A stretch of 64,000 bases of DNA from Rhizobium sp. 18065 (GCF_902706095.1 NZ_CACSJP010000001.1:496001-560000), one strand, 5' to 3'. Shown: positions 7,241-16,221, counted from the stretch's first letter. Numbers and translations are program-made. Notes: generated by a model not told the origin, from the letters alone.

Positions 7241-10097
7241 AAACAAGACGCCGGTGGACATTATCACGCATGGCGAAACACGCGCAAACATCCCGCCGGC
7301 TGAGCTGGAGCCCGTGCTGACAGACGACGACAAGAAGCCAATTCGCACGGCTTGGGACCGGCGCAACCGCGATCTCGATCCGCAGCTTGTCTGGCGGGGC
7401 AAGGATCCGGATCAGGCCGAGCTGACGGTCGATGCGCCGCCTATCTTTCTCCAGGAGCAGGTCCACCCCAAGGCGCTTATCGACGACCTGAGGAATGGTC
7501 GCGGCAAGGCTGATGATTTGTTCGGCCATTTCGGCCTGACCGAGGAGGATCGTGAGGCTGAGATCGAGTTCTACCGCCACACGCGAAAATGGTCGAACCG
7601 CATGATCCTGGGGGACGGGCTGCAGGTTATGGCTTCGCTTGCCGAGCGAGAGGGACTGAAGGGTGAAGTGCAGGCGATCTATATCGACCCGCCTTATGGC
7701 ATTAAATTTAATTCCAACTTCCAATGGTCCACCACGTCCCGCGACGTAAAGGATGGAAAGCTCGAACACCTGACGCGTGAGCCAGAGCAGGTGAAGGCTT
7801 TCCGCGATACTTGGAGAGACGGTATTCACTCTTATCTTGCATACCTGCGTGACCGTCTAACTGTAGCGCGCGAGCTTCTGAAAGATAGTGGAAGCTGCTT
7901 TGTTCAGATCGGAGACGAAAACGTTCACTTGGTTCGAAATTTAATGGATGAGGTTTTCGGAGAGAAGAATTTTGTCAGTCAGATCAATGTCCGTAAGACC
8001 GCAACGCCTGCTGCATTACTTGATGACAACTTTTACTACATAATATGGTATGCTCGCAATCGCGAAAAGGCCAAATATCGCGCTCTTTTGCTTGATAAGC
8101 CGGTCGAAGAGTGGGTTTCTGAAACGCGTGGTGGATCGTGGGGCCTACGTTTCTCTGATGTCGATTATCGTCCATTGACGGCAGATGAACGCAACGCACC
8201 GAAGACGATTCCTGCAGGAAGAGTCTATGCGCTGTCAAAAACTAATTCTGCCGGCCCATCACAGAGCGACCAAAATTTTGCGTTTCAGGGCAAAACGTAT
8301 CACCCAGGCCGAGCTAATCATTGGAAAACTACACAAACAGGAATGTCACGGCTGGTCAAAGCAGACAGGCTTGAGACTAGAGGCGGTCCACCCTGGATGC
8401 GGCGGTTTCACGACGATGGTGCATTCAAGAGAATGACGAATGCCTGGCTGGACACCTCGGGCAAATCGACCGAGAGGTGGTATGTTGTTCAGACGGACAG
8501 TCCGGTCATTGCACGTTGTCTTCTCATGGCGACAGACCCCGGGGATCTGGTTTTAGATCCGACTTGCGGTTCAGGCACGACTGCGTATGTTGCCGAACAA
8601 TGGGGACGGCGTTGGATCACGATCGACACCTCTCGCGTCGCGCTGGCGCTTGCACGCGCTAGAATCATGGGCGCCAAATATCCTTGGTATCTGCTTTCTG
8701 ACAGCCCGGAGGGACAGAAAAAGCTTGCAGAAGTAACACGCTCTACTCCCTCGACGCAGGCCACTTATGGTGATGTCCGACAAGGATTTGTCTACGAGCG
8801 CGTGCCCCACATTATGTTGAGCGACATAGCAAACAACGCCGAGATCGATGTGATCTGGGACAAGATACAGCCAGCGGTGGAGGACGCGCGAGCGGCGCTG
8901 AACGCTGCGCTTGGCGGTTACAACAGCCCGTTCAAGGTCGAGACCGGCAGTCGTGCCGGCAAGTCAATCGACTTTTCCGCTTCTGGTCAGGTTACGCTGC
9001 CTTCTGGAGAGGCGGCGCCAGCTAACGGTTTTCTGGAATGGGAAATTCCACGTGAAGCGCCTGACGGATGGCCGCAGGCAGCGAAAATGGCTCTGGAGAA
9101 TTTCTGGAAGGTGCGCATCGCCCGCCAGAAAGAGATCGATGCCTCAATTGCTGCCAAAGCCGAGTTCGAGAACCTTTATGATAAGCCCTACGTGGACAAC
9201 AAGCGCATCCGCGTGGCAGGGCCCTTCACAGTCGAGAGCCTCTCACCGCACGCGATCTCACCGGTGGACGAGCATGGCGAACTCATCGATGAGGTGAATG
9301 CTGCGGATGGCCTGCGCACCAGCGAAGAGCGCGAGGCTGAGAACTTCCGAAAAGCCATTATGGAAAACCTGTCGAAGGCGGGGGTGCATCAGTCCGGCAA
9401 GGCCGACGCGATACGCTTCGATACGCTTACACCTTGGCCCGGCGAATGGATCGGCGCCGATGGGCGCTATTTGGAGGGAGAGGTCGAGCGTAGGGCAGCT
9501 ATCTTCATTGGCCCTGAATACGGAACGGTCAGCCGTCCGGATCTGGTCGCTTGCGCCCGCGAGGCAGCTGATGCCGGCTTCGACATTGTCATCGCTTGCG
9601 CATTCAATTTCGAAGCGCACGCTCAGGAGCTGCACAAGCTCGGTCGCGTTCCAATCCTGCACGCGCGCATGAACGCGGACCTGCACATGGCCGGCGACCT
9701 CAAGGCAGGCGGTGGTAACCTCTTCGTTGTCTTCGGCGAGCCGGAGATCGAACTGCAGAAAGATGGCGATCGCTACCGCGTCGAACTCAAGGGTGTCGAT
9801 ATCTTCAAGCCAGCGACGGGCGAGGTGGTGAGCTCCGAGCCCGACGATATCGCCTGCTGGTTCATTGATACTGATTACTCAGGCGAAAGCTTCTTCGTGC
9901 GCCAGGCATATTTCCCTGGCGCCGAGGTGCCCTACAAGGCTCTGCGGTCAACGCTGAAGGCCGAAATTGACGAAGAGGCCTGGGAAAGCCTCAAACTCAC
10001 AGTATCCCGCCCATTCGCTAAGCCGAAGAGCGGGCGTATTGCAGTCAAGGTCATCAATCACCTCGGCGACGAGGTGATGAAGGTCTTGGGGGTGTGA
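7230..10097 (+). CDS. mod: Beta-class DNA methyltransferase (type III Mod-like), extended
   Basis: Predicted 955-aa site-specific DNA-methyltransferase. Catalytic motif IV DPPY is at residues 153-156 and the AdoMet-binding motif I (LDPTCGSG) near 443-450; the order IV, target recognition, I is the beta class used by type III Mod subunits (N6-adenine expected). About 480 residues follow motif I, making the protein roughly 300 longer than ordinary Mod proteins; this tail includes IRVAGPFTVESLSPHAI and ends VINHLGDEVMKVLGV. The start has GGGGGAG 7-10 nt upstream and overlaps the DUF4268 gene. It presumably sets the recognition sequence for the Res at 2557 and protects host DNA. Target site unknown. 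Confidence 0.88.
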   Translation: MANENKTPVDIITHGETRANIPPAELEPVLTDDDKKPIRTAWDRRNRDLDPQLVWRGKDPDQAELTVDAPPIFLQEQVHPKALIDDLRNGRGKADDLFGHFGLTEEDREAEIEFYRHTRKWSNRMILGDGLQVMASLAEREGLKGEVQAIYIDPPYGIKFNSNFQWSTTSRDVKDGKLEHLTREPEQVKAFRDTWRDGIHSYLAYLRDRLTVARELLKDSGSCFVQIGDENVHLVRNLMDEVFGEKNFVSQINVRKTATPAALLDDNFYYIIWYARNREKAKYRALLLDKPVEEWVSETRGGSWGLRFSDVDYRPLTADERNAPKTIPAGRVYALSKTNSAGPSQSDQNFAFQGKTYHPGRANHWKTTQTGMSRLVKADRLETRGGPPWMRRFHDDGAFKRMTNAWLDTSGKSTERWYVVQTDSPVIARCLLMATDPGDLVLDPTCGSGTTAYVAEQWGRRWITIDTSRVALALARARIMGAKYPWYLLSDSPEGQKKLAEVTRSTPSTQATYGDVRQGFVYERVPHIMLSDIANNAEIDVIWDKIQPAVEDARAALNAALGGYNSPFKVETGSRAGKSIDFSASGQVTLPSGEAAPANGFLEWEIPREAPDGWPQAAKMALENFWKVRIARQKEIDASIAAKAEFENLYDKPYVDNKRIRVAGPFTVESLSPHAISPVDEHGELIDEVNAADGLRTSEEREAENFRKAIMENLSKAGVHQSGKADAIRFDTLTPWPGEWIGADGRYLEGEVERRAAIFIGPEYGTVSRPDLVACAREAADAGFDIVIACAFNFEAHAQELHKLGRVPILHARMNADLHMAGDLKAGGGNLFVVFGEPEIELQKDGDRYRVELKGVDIFKPATGEVVSSEPDDIACWFIDTDYSGESFFVRQAYFPGAEVPYKALRSTLKAEIDEEAWESLKLTVSRPFAKPKSGRIAVKVINHLGDEVMKVLGV

Positions 10098-10101
10098 GGC
10101 G

Positions 10102-10524
10102 ATGCGTGACCTCAACGACCTGGTTGACATCGGTTACTACATACCTCCGATGAAGGACAAAGGCAGGCACCATGTCATCTCCCAAGGACAGTCTCCAACA
10201 TTCTATCGGCCGGAGGATCTGAGGGATAAGGGAGAGGGTAAAACAGCTTGGGTTGACGCCTTTGAGAAGCTTGTCGTTGCGCTCTTCTGGGCCACAGGAA
10301 AGCCTCTGCCTTACGCATTTCGGACCCCTGATGGCTTGATCCGGTCGCTGGACGCTGGATGTCTGAAAATGTTGCTCAACCGCAATCCTCCTGACTTGAT
10401 CCTCACATGCGATCATTTTGGTTTTATCGACACCGTTCAGCCATCGAAACGATTGCAGGACCTCTATGATCCGATAAGAGCGAACCTCATGAACCGCGTC
10501 TATGACGCTAAGCCGACGGACTAG
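10102..10524 (+). CDS. Unknown 140-aa protein of the restriction-like operon
   Basis: Predicted 140-aa protein, not recognised. It starts 4 nt after the mod stop behind a purine-rich stretch (GGGGGTGTGAGG) and ends 3 nt before the helicase start, so it is within the operon. It has no membrane segment or signal peptide and a mixed alpha/beta composition (DAFEKLVVALFWATGKPLP; NPPDLILTCDHFGFIDT). Its conserved-looking position between mod and a helicase suggests an adaptor role; that is inference. Confidence 0.6.
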   Translation: MRDLNDLVDIGYYIPPMKDKGRHHVISQGQSPTFYRPEDLRDKGEGKTAWVDAFEKLVVALFWATGKPLPYAFRTPDGLIRSLDAGCLKMLLNRNPPDLILTCDHFGFIDTVQPSKRLQDLYDPIRANLMNRVYDAKPTD

Positions 10525-10527
10525 CTG

Positions 10528-12549
10528 ATGACTGTCCTCATCGCCACCAGCTTCACCAAAGCCCTCGACAAACTGACTGGACAGGAGCAGGCGGCCGTAA
10601 AAGTCACTGCTTTCGACATCCAGCAGAATCCGGAAAGCCCCGGTCTGTCGCTTCATCGGATTGATCGCTGCCAGGACCCTGACTTCTGGTCCGCTCGCGT
10701 CAACAAGGACATTCGCATCGTCCTTCACAAACGCGGAGGCAACACGCTCCTTGCCTATGTCGACCATCACGATGACGCCTACGTTTGGGCTCAGCGCCGG
10801 CGCGTCGATGAGCATCCGACAACCGGGGCGGCACAGATCGTCGAGGTGCGTGAGACCATCGAAGAAGTGGTAATTCGGCGATATGTCGAAGAAGCAGTTG
10901 GAAAACCGAAGATATTCGCTGAGGTCGCCGACGACACGCTCCTGACCTGGGGCGTGCCGCGCGACTGGCTAAACACAGTGAGGCAGGCGACAGAAGACAC
11001 GGTGCTTGATATCGCTGGTCATTTGCCGGACGAAGCGCAAGAGGCGCTGCTTGCGGCAGCTGTGGGTGAGGTCCCAACCATCCGGATTGCCACAGGCGAC
11101 CAGACAGGTTACGCGCACCCAGATGCCCGTAGGCGCTTTATGGTTGTGGGCGACGAGGTGGAACTCGCCGCTGCACTCAATGCGCCTTGGGAGGATTGGG
11201 CGATCTTCCTCCATCCTGCCCAGAGCGAATTTGTTGAGCGCAACTTCAATGGACCTGCGCGGGTCATTGGGTCTGCAGGCACCGGTAAGACGGTCGTAGC
11301 GCTCCATCGGGCGGTGAGGTTGGCCGGAGAAAACGCCGCGCACCGCATTCTACTAACGACCTTCTCTCCACAACTCGCGGACGGGCTGGCCAAGAAGCTT
11401 GACCGTCTAGCTGCCAATCATCCCGAAATCGCCGAGCGCATTACCGTTGGCACCCTTTCAGATCTTGCACAAAGGCTGGCTGCCGAGCGCCTGGGAGACG
11501 TAGAAATTGCCTCCGACAGCGAGGTGGCCAGCCTCTTGCAGCATGCGGCTGCGGCAGAGAGCACGGATATCGGGCCAGGCTTTCTTGCCGAAGAGTGGCG
11601 CCTGATCGTTGATGCCTGGGACGTTCGCGATGCAGACACCTATCGTGATTTGCCGCGCTTGGGCAGGAAGGTGCGAATGGCTACGTCACGACGTGACGAG
11701 TTGTGGCAGGTATTTGCCAGAGTGCGTGCAGCGCTGGACGAGCGCGGTGTGGAGACAGAGGCTGGCCTGATGCACCGGCTGGCGAGAGAGCTGGGCGAGG
11801 CTCCATTCACGCATGTCGTGGTGGACGAAGCGCAGGATATCTCTGTTCCTGAACTCCACCTGATTGCGGCAATCTCAGGCGCCCGCCCGAATGGCCTGTT
11901 CTTCGCGGGAGATATCGGTCAGCGCATCTTCCGCTCGCCTTTCCCCTGGAAGGCCGCAGGCGTAGACATCCAAGGGCGTTCCCGCAGCCTGAAGGTAAAC
12001 TACCGGACTTCACACCAGATCCGCTCGAAGTCGGATCTGCTGTTACCACCCCGCCTCTTGGAAGCTGACGGTGGCGAAGATAGTAGATTGGGTGTCTCTT
12101 CGGTGTTTCACGGTCCCCCCCCGGACCTGCATCTGTTCAACACTCCTGAAGAGGAAATTGCGGCCGTCGCGAGCTGGATCAATGAGGGACTGCAGCAAGG
12201 AATTCTTCCTGAAACTATCGTCCTGCTTGTGCGGTCCAAAGCCGAGCTAGCGCGCGCTCGCGCCGCCATAGCCGCGTCCAGCGACGATAACATTAAGGCT
12301 ATGCTCATGCATGATGCAAAGGGCCGGGAATTCCGCGCCGTTGCAGTCATGGCTTGCGATGCCGACGTGCTGCCGAGTGAGCGGAGATTGCTTGAGGCGA
12401 GTGACGAACGAGCATTGAAGGAAATCTACGACACCGAGCGCCACTTGCTCTACGTGGCAGCGACTCGGGCACGCGAACGTCTATGGATTTCCGCGAGCGG
12501 AACCCCTTCGGAATTCCTAGAGGACTTAATAGCCTCGACTTCAGCCTGA
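10528..12549 (+). CDS. UvrD/Rep-type helicase with ParE/RelE-like N-terminal domain
   Basis: Predicted 673-aa superfamily 1 helicase. Residues 1-90 look like a ParE/RelE-type fold (TSFTKALDKL at the start, then IRIVLHKRGGNTLLAYVDHHDDAYVWA in pieces, with the YVDHHDDA signature). The helicase core carries Walker A GSAGTGKT (248-255), Walker B VVVDEAQD (about 431-438) and the C-terminal motif LLYVAATRARERLWI (about 640). This layout is known from stand-alone helicases of uncertain role; the N-terminal domain need not be toxic. It begins 3 nt after the 140-aa gene and should unwind or process DNA for the defence system. No separate nuclease domain is visible. Confidence 0.85.
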   Translation: MTVLIATSFTKALDKLTGQEQAAVKVTAFDIQQNPESPGLSLHRIDRCQDPDFWSARVNKDIRIVLHKRGGNTLLAYVDHHDDAYVWAQRRRVDEHPTTGAAQIVEVRETIEEVVIRRYVEEAVGKPKIFAEVADDTLLTWGVPRDWLNTVRQATEDTVLDIAGHLPDEAQEALLAAAVGEVPTIRIATGDQTGYAHPDARRRFMVVGDEVELAAALNAPWEDWAIFLHPAQSEFVERNFNGPARVIGSAGTGKTVVALHRAVRLAGENAAHRILLTTFSPQLADGLAKKLDRLAANHPEIAERITVGTLSDLAQRLAAERLGDVEIASDSEVASLLQHAAAAESTDIGPGFLAEEWRLIVDAWDVRDADTYRDLPRLGRKVRMATSRRDELWQVFARVRAALDERGVETEAGLMHRLARELGEAPFTHVVVDEAQDISVPELHLIAAISGARPNGLFFAGDIGQRIFRSPFPWKAAGVDIQGRSRSLKVNYRTSHQIRSKSDLLLPPRLLEADGGEDSRLGVSSVFHGPPPDLHLFNTPEEEIAAVASWINEGLQQGILPETIVLLVRSKAELARARAAIAASSDDNIKAMLMHDAKGREFRAVAVMACDADVLPSERRLLEASDERALKEIYDTERHLLYVAATRARERLWISASGTPSEFLEDLIASTSA

Positions 12550-12599
12550 GCGGCGACGCTCTTAAGCATGCATCCGCGAAACGCAGATTGAGACCTCAC

Positions 12600-14279
12600 A
12601 TGACCCGCCATACGATCGAAGCCACTGAGAAGCCGATCCTTGATATCTTTTGCGACAAGTATCTGTTTCGCATACCATCTTACCAGCGACCGTATGCTTG
12701 GACGACTGAGCAGGTAAGCGAATTATTCGACGATATAAAGACAGCCTGCGAGGGCTCGAGCAGCGTTGCCGATCTAAGTCCTTACTTTCTCGGCAGTGTC
12801 GTTCTCATCAAGGATCCACAAAGACCCGAAGCCGATGTCGTCGATGGTCAGCAGCGTCTGACAACCATGACGATTTTGATGAGTGTCCTTCGCGATCTGT
12901 CTGACGCGAAAATCGCCTCCGCAATCCATAGCTATGTCTGTCAAACGGGAGACCCGATAAAAGGAACGTCGGATGTATTCCGGTTGACACCACGAGAGCG
13001 CGATACGGACTTCTTTCGTGCTACGATTCAGAGTGAGGGGGCAACCGCTCAGCTGCCGGACGCCCGGCAGTTTAAAGACGCTAGGGCACGAATGGTTGAA
13101 AACGCTGTCTTCCTGCGCGAGCGCCTGAAGACCTTTTCAGACGAGCAACGCCGTCGACTTACAATGTTTATTGCCCAGCGCTGCTTCCTCGTTATCGTGG
13201 CGGCATCAGACCAGGATTCAGCCTTCCGGATCTTCTCTGTAATGAACTCGCGCGGCCTGGATCTGTCTCCGGCAGATGTGCTGAAGGCAGAGATAATCGG
13301 TGCTCTACCTACGGATAAGCAGGATGCTTATACTCAGAAGTGGGAGGACTTGGAGGACGCATTGGGCCGCGCTCGGTTTGCAGAGTTGTTCGGTCACATT
13401 CGAATGATCCATCGAAAGCAAAAGATGCAGGGAACGCTCATAGCGGAGTTTCGAGAATTTGTGCCGACAAGAAAAAGTCCGGCGATGTTCATCGATAAGG
13501 AGCTTTCGCCCTATGCGGATGCCTACGAAGAAATAACTGATCGCGCCTTCTCGAGCTACAAGAATGCCGATGAGATAAATCGGCAGCTTACTCACCTTTC
13601 GCGTCTGGATAACTTCGACTGGCAGCCGCCTGCAATCGAAGTCATTGCACGTCGGCGTGAGGATCCTGATTTTGTTCTCCGCTTCCTATCCGACCTGGAG
13701 CGTCTCGCGTATGCACTCTTTCTGACACGGGGTGACGCTTCCGAGCGCATCCGCCGTTACGGTAAATTGCTCTCTGCAGTCCAGGCTGATGAGGACCTAT
13801 TTGCAGAAGGCAGTCCCCTCCAACTCGAGGCGCAGGAAAAAGCAGACGTCCGAAAGGCCCTTGCTGGCGATATCTACACGATCACCCGTATCCGGCTTCC
13901 TCTTCTTCTCCGCTTAGATGAACTGTTGTCTGGCGGGAGCGCAGTCTACAACGCACCCATTGTCAGCGTAGAACACGTGCTACCACAGAACCCAGGAGTG
14001 GAAAGCCGGTGGTTAGTAGACTTCCCAGATGCCGATGAGCGAGCTAAATGGGTGCACAAGCTGGCAAACCTGGTGTTGTTGACACGTCGTAAAAACTCGC
14101 AGGCGGGTAACCTAGAATTCTCCGAGAAGAAAGAACGATATTTCTCGACTAGGGCAGGGGTTTCAAACTTCGCTTTGACAAGCAAAGTGCTATCGCAAGA
14201 GCACTGGACGCCAGAAATTCTTGAAAAAAGACAATCGGAGTTGACAGGTGCGATTGATAAGCTCTGGCGCCTCACTTGA
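12600..14279 (+). CDS. DUF262-DUF1524 (GmrSD-like) endonuclease
   Basis: Predicted 559-aa fusion of DUF262 and DUF1524, the architecture of GmrSD-type, modification-dependent restriction enzymes. The DUF262 nucleotide-linked motif DGQQRLTT is at about 80-87, preceded by IPSYQRPYAW. DUF1524 contains the HNH-like nuclease: VEHVLPQ (H459) and LANLVLLTRRKNSQAGN. ATG 12600 fits the family start (MTRHTIEATEKPILDIF); a frame extending upstream to 12483 overlaps the helicase and looks spurious. It follows the helicase by 50 nt and closes the cluster. Such proteins usually cut modified phage DNA, which would complement an enzyme that cuts unmodified DNA. Confidence 0.88.
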   Translation: MTRHTIEATEKPILDIFCDKYLFRIPSYQRPYAWTTEQVSELFDDIKTACEGSSSVADLSPYFLGSVVLIKDPQRPEADVVDGQQRLTTMTILMSVLRDLSDAKIASAIHSYVCQTGDPIKGTSDVFRLTPRERDTDFFRATIQSEGATAQLPDARQFKDARARMVENAVFLRERLKTFSDEQRRRLTMFIAQRCFLVIVAASDQDSAFRIFSVMNSRGLDLSPADVLKAEIIGALPTDKQDAYTQKWEDLEDALGRARFAELFGHIRMIHRKQKMQGTLIAEFREFVPTRKSPAMFIDKELSPYADAYEEITDRAFSSYKNADEINRQLTHLSRLDNFDWQPPAIEVIARRREDPDFVLRFLSDLERLAYALFLTRGDASERIRRYGKLLSAVQADEDLFAEGSPLQLEAQEKADVRKALAGDIYTITRIRLPLLLRLDELLSGGSAVYNAPIVSVEHVLPQNPGVESRWLVDFPDADERAKWVHKLANLVLLTRRKNSQAGNLEFSEKKERYFSTRAGVSNFALTSKVLSQEHWTPEILEKRQSELTGAIDKLWRLT

Positions 14280-14386
14280 ACGATGTATCGTCCGGAGAGT
14301 CGCGCGAGCAACTAAGAGGCACTTGTGGAGTCGCCTGTTCGTGCAAAACATGCATCTGAGCGTTGGCCCATGCGACACAAAATAGA

Positions 14387-14417
14387 GCCTGCCGGAGAGT
14401 TTTGGTCTCCGGCAGGC
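14387..14417. terminator. Strong hairpin between convergent genes
   Basis: Perfect 12-bp stem GCCTGCCGGAGA/TCTCCGGCAGGC with a 7-nt loop. It sits between the end of the DUF262 gene and the end of the minus-strand DUF3102 gene, so it can stop transcription from both sides. The minus-strand exit (TCTATTTTG) is T-rich; the plus side is not. Confidence 0.6.
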
Positions 14418-14435
14418 CTCAGGCATCTTCGTTTG

Positions 14436-15308
14436 TTAGGCGCTTAGCAGCGCAGTCTTGAACGCCTGGTAATCGATCTGCACCAATACATCCCGAAGCT
14501 TTTCATAGTCGTTGCCGAGCCGCTTCTTGAGGATTTCCGCTACACGTGCCGCCGTAGTTTCCATGCGTTTCTCTAGCTGCAATGCCGCTTCCTCGCGCTG
14601 CTTAGCCTCTAGAGCCTTTTGGTCGGCGTCTCGCTCTTCGCGTGCCTTCTTCTTATCCCACCGCTTGCGCTCATTCTTGATTTCGTCGTCGGTCTTTCCT
14701 TCAGCCCGCAGAGCCTGTTCATGCTTCTGCCAGGCGCGCTGCTCCTGCTTCGCCGCACGTTCATCTTCCCGCCTCTGGCGCTCTTCCTCCTGCGCAGCTG
14801 CGATTCGAGAATTGATTTCCTTTTGGTTCACCGGGAGGCCCTTAGCGACGTCATCAATGACGGACTGCCGTATCTCCTCAGGTGCCCCCTTCGCCGAGAG
14901 CTTGTAGATGGTCGTGGGCGGCAACACATCAATCACCCTGGGTGCGGAGCTGAAGGCAGCAGCAGCATTCATATAATTCTGGGCCGTGCGTTCAGACATA
15001 TCGAAGTGAAAACGCAGCCAATTGCCAAACAGCCCGTGCTCAAGCTTTTCCTTCACCGCGCACAGATCGTGTCCAGTATCGATGATGCTGGTGCGGTGGC
15101 GATCGCGGATCCTGTTGGCCGCGGCTTCTGCCTCCTGGGCCACCTGAGATGAGACGCCGGTGTAGTCAAATCCGAACACAATAGGTGTCGCCGGCGTTTG
15201 GGGCTCGGAGACGGGCGAGTGGGCCGACGTGTCAGCGTCCGTGATGTTTTCAGAGGTGGTGTAGCTGAGCTCTTCGAGTTCATTGCCGGTGTTGTAAAGT
15301 TCGGTCAT
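14436..15308 (-). CDS. DUF3102 domain protein, plasmid/island type
   Basis: Predicted 290-aa protein with a DUF3102-like region (ANRIRDRHRTSIIDTGHDL then VKEKLEHGLFGNWLRF and FDMSERTAQNYMNAA), a helix-turn-helix-like segment found in proteins of plasmids, phages and islands. The C-terminal half is a highly charged coiled coil (EEERQRREDERAAKQEQRAW). ATG 15308 is selected by a perfect AAGGAGG 6 nt upstream; a longer frame lacks this. It probably has a replication, partition or regulatory role on a mobile element, by family habit only. It lies downstream of the SNAERQR gene but is separated from it by a likely terminator. Confidence 0.72.
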   Translation of the reverse strand: MTELYNTGNELEELSYTTSENITDADTSAHSPVSEPQTPATPIVFGFDYTGVSSQVAQEAEAAANRIRDRHRTSIIDTGHDLCAVKEKLEHGLFGNWLRFHFDMSERTAQNYMNAAAAFSSAPRVIDVLPPTTIYKLSAKGAPEEIRQSVIDDVAKGLPVNQKEINSRIAAAQEEERQRREDERAAKQEQRAWQKHEQALRAEGKTDDEIKNERKRWDKKKAREERDADQKALEAKQREEAALQLEKRMETTAARVAEILKKRLGNDYEKLRDVLVQIDYQAFKTALLSA

Positions 15309-15341
15309 GTCAGTCCTCCTTGGTTGATGGATGTGCGTTGC

Positions 15342-15361
15342 AAAAACCGCAATCGTTGCGG
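15342..15361 (-). terminator. Short intrinsic terminator in the leader of the DUF3102 gene
   Basis: On the minus strand the hairpin CCGCAA-CGA-TTGCGG is followed directly by TTTTT. It lies 34 nt before the DUF3102 start codon and after the SNAERQR gene, so it can end that gene's transcript or attenuate the next. The stem is only 6 bp. Confidence 0.5.
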
Positions 15362-15504
15362 ATTTCGGGTGAGCTTGGGAGCGAGCGGGAGCCGGCCGGC
15401 AGCCGATGCCAGCTCGAAGCGTTGCTGTTTTCGGAGAGGGGAACGCAGGTGCCTGGTCGTCAGCACCTGACATTACGGCGGTTTGTCAGCGCCGTTGAAG
15501 CGAG

Positions 15505-16050
15505 CTATTCGCCCGCCAGCTTCCATTGAGGAAACGACCAGCGCACCTGCTTGTCTAGGTGCTCTTTCATCTTTTGAAGTCGCACCACTTCGGCTAGCGC
15601 ATTCTTCTTGACGGTGGGATCGGATAGGTCAGCATTGTCGATCTCTTCGAGCCGAGCATCGACCTGTTTGCGCTTATACTCGTTGATAATACGTGCGAGC
15701 TCTGAGGCCGCGTCAATCAGGCAACCGACCATGATCTCCCCGCGGGCCAGTGAGCCACCACCGTGAGCGTAGGGGCTGCGCTCGGGCGTGTCGTTGAAGC
15801 TGTGCTCTATCTCGCCAGTAAACGACTTGGGGTCGCTATCGTCATCAATATCAGGCGCTTCCATGCCGGCGATGTCGAAGCATTTCGCGAAGTCGGAGAA
15901 GCCGCCGGCCTGTCCCTGGAACCACTCATAAAATGGATCTTCCGTGCGTATCGGGAGGTCAGCGCCATCTGGCTGTTTCAGGTCAACCTTCTTCTTGTCC
16001 TTCTGACGCTGATAGTGAAGGCGCTGTCGTTCCGCATTGCTGAGTGCCAT
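15505..16050 (-). CDS. SNAERQR-type protein of mobile DNA, unknown function
   Basis: Predicted 181-aa protein. The N-terminus MALSNAERQRLHYQRQKDKK is a basic segment often seen in small proteins of plasmids and phages; the centre is acidic (APDIDDDSDP) and the C-terminus is helical (ARLEEIDNADLSDPTVKKNA). No catalytic motif was found. GGAG lies 7 nt before the start codon. A near-consensus promoter with repeated CGTTA motifs precedes it (16061-16123), implying tight control. It may belong with the DUF3102 gene and the recombinase as part of an integrated plasmid or element. Confidence 0.65.
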   Translation of the reverse strand: MALSNAERQRLHYQRQKDKKKVDLKQPDGADLPIRTEDPFYEWFQGQAGGFSDFAKCFDIAGMEAPDIDDDSDPKSFTGEIEHSFNDTPERSPYAHGGGSLARGEIMVGCLIDAASELARIINEYKRKQVDARLEEIDNADLSDPTVKKNALAEVVRLQKMKEHLDKQVRWSFPQWKLAGE

Positions 16051-16060
16051 GTCCGATCTC

Positions 16061-16123
16061 CGTTATTGTCCGTTAGCATAGCAGCCTAACAAATCGTGTC
16101 AATAACGACCTAACGACTAACGG
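16061..16123 (-). promoter_or_regulatory. Promoter overlapped by iterated CGTTA sites
   Basis: On the minus strand TTGACA (16102-16097) and TATGCT (16080-16075) are 16 bp apart, a strong sigma-70-type promoter for the SNAERQR gene. CGTTA occurs as CGTTATTG (16061-16068), CCGTTAG (16070-16076) and, inverted, CAATAACG (16100-16107), CCTAACGA (16109-16116) and CTAACGG (16117-16123). The matching arms flank and overlap both promoter boxes, as expected for repressor half-sites. Confidence 0.6.
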
Positions 16124-16221
16124 AAATTTTTTACGACGGCCGAGGTTGGCTTGGTCGGGATGTGTCGAAAAGGGCGCCAGCGGGGCATCGCGGCGAACGA
16201 CGAAGCCTGTCGCCAGCTCAC

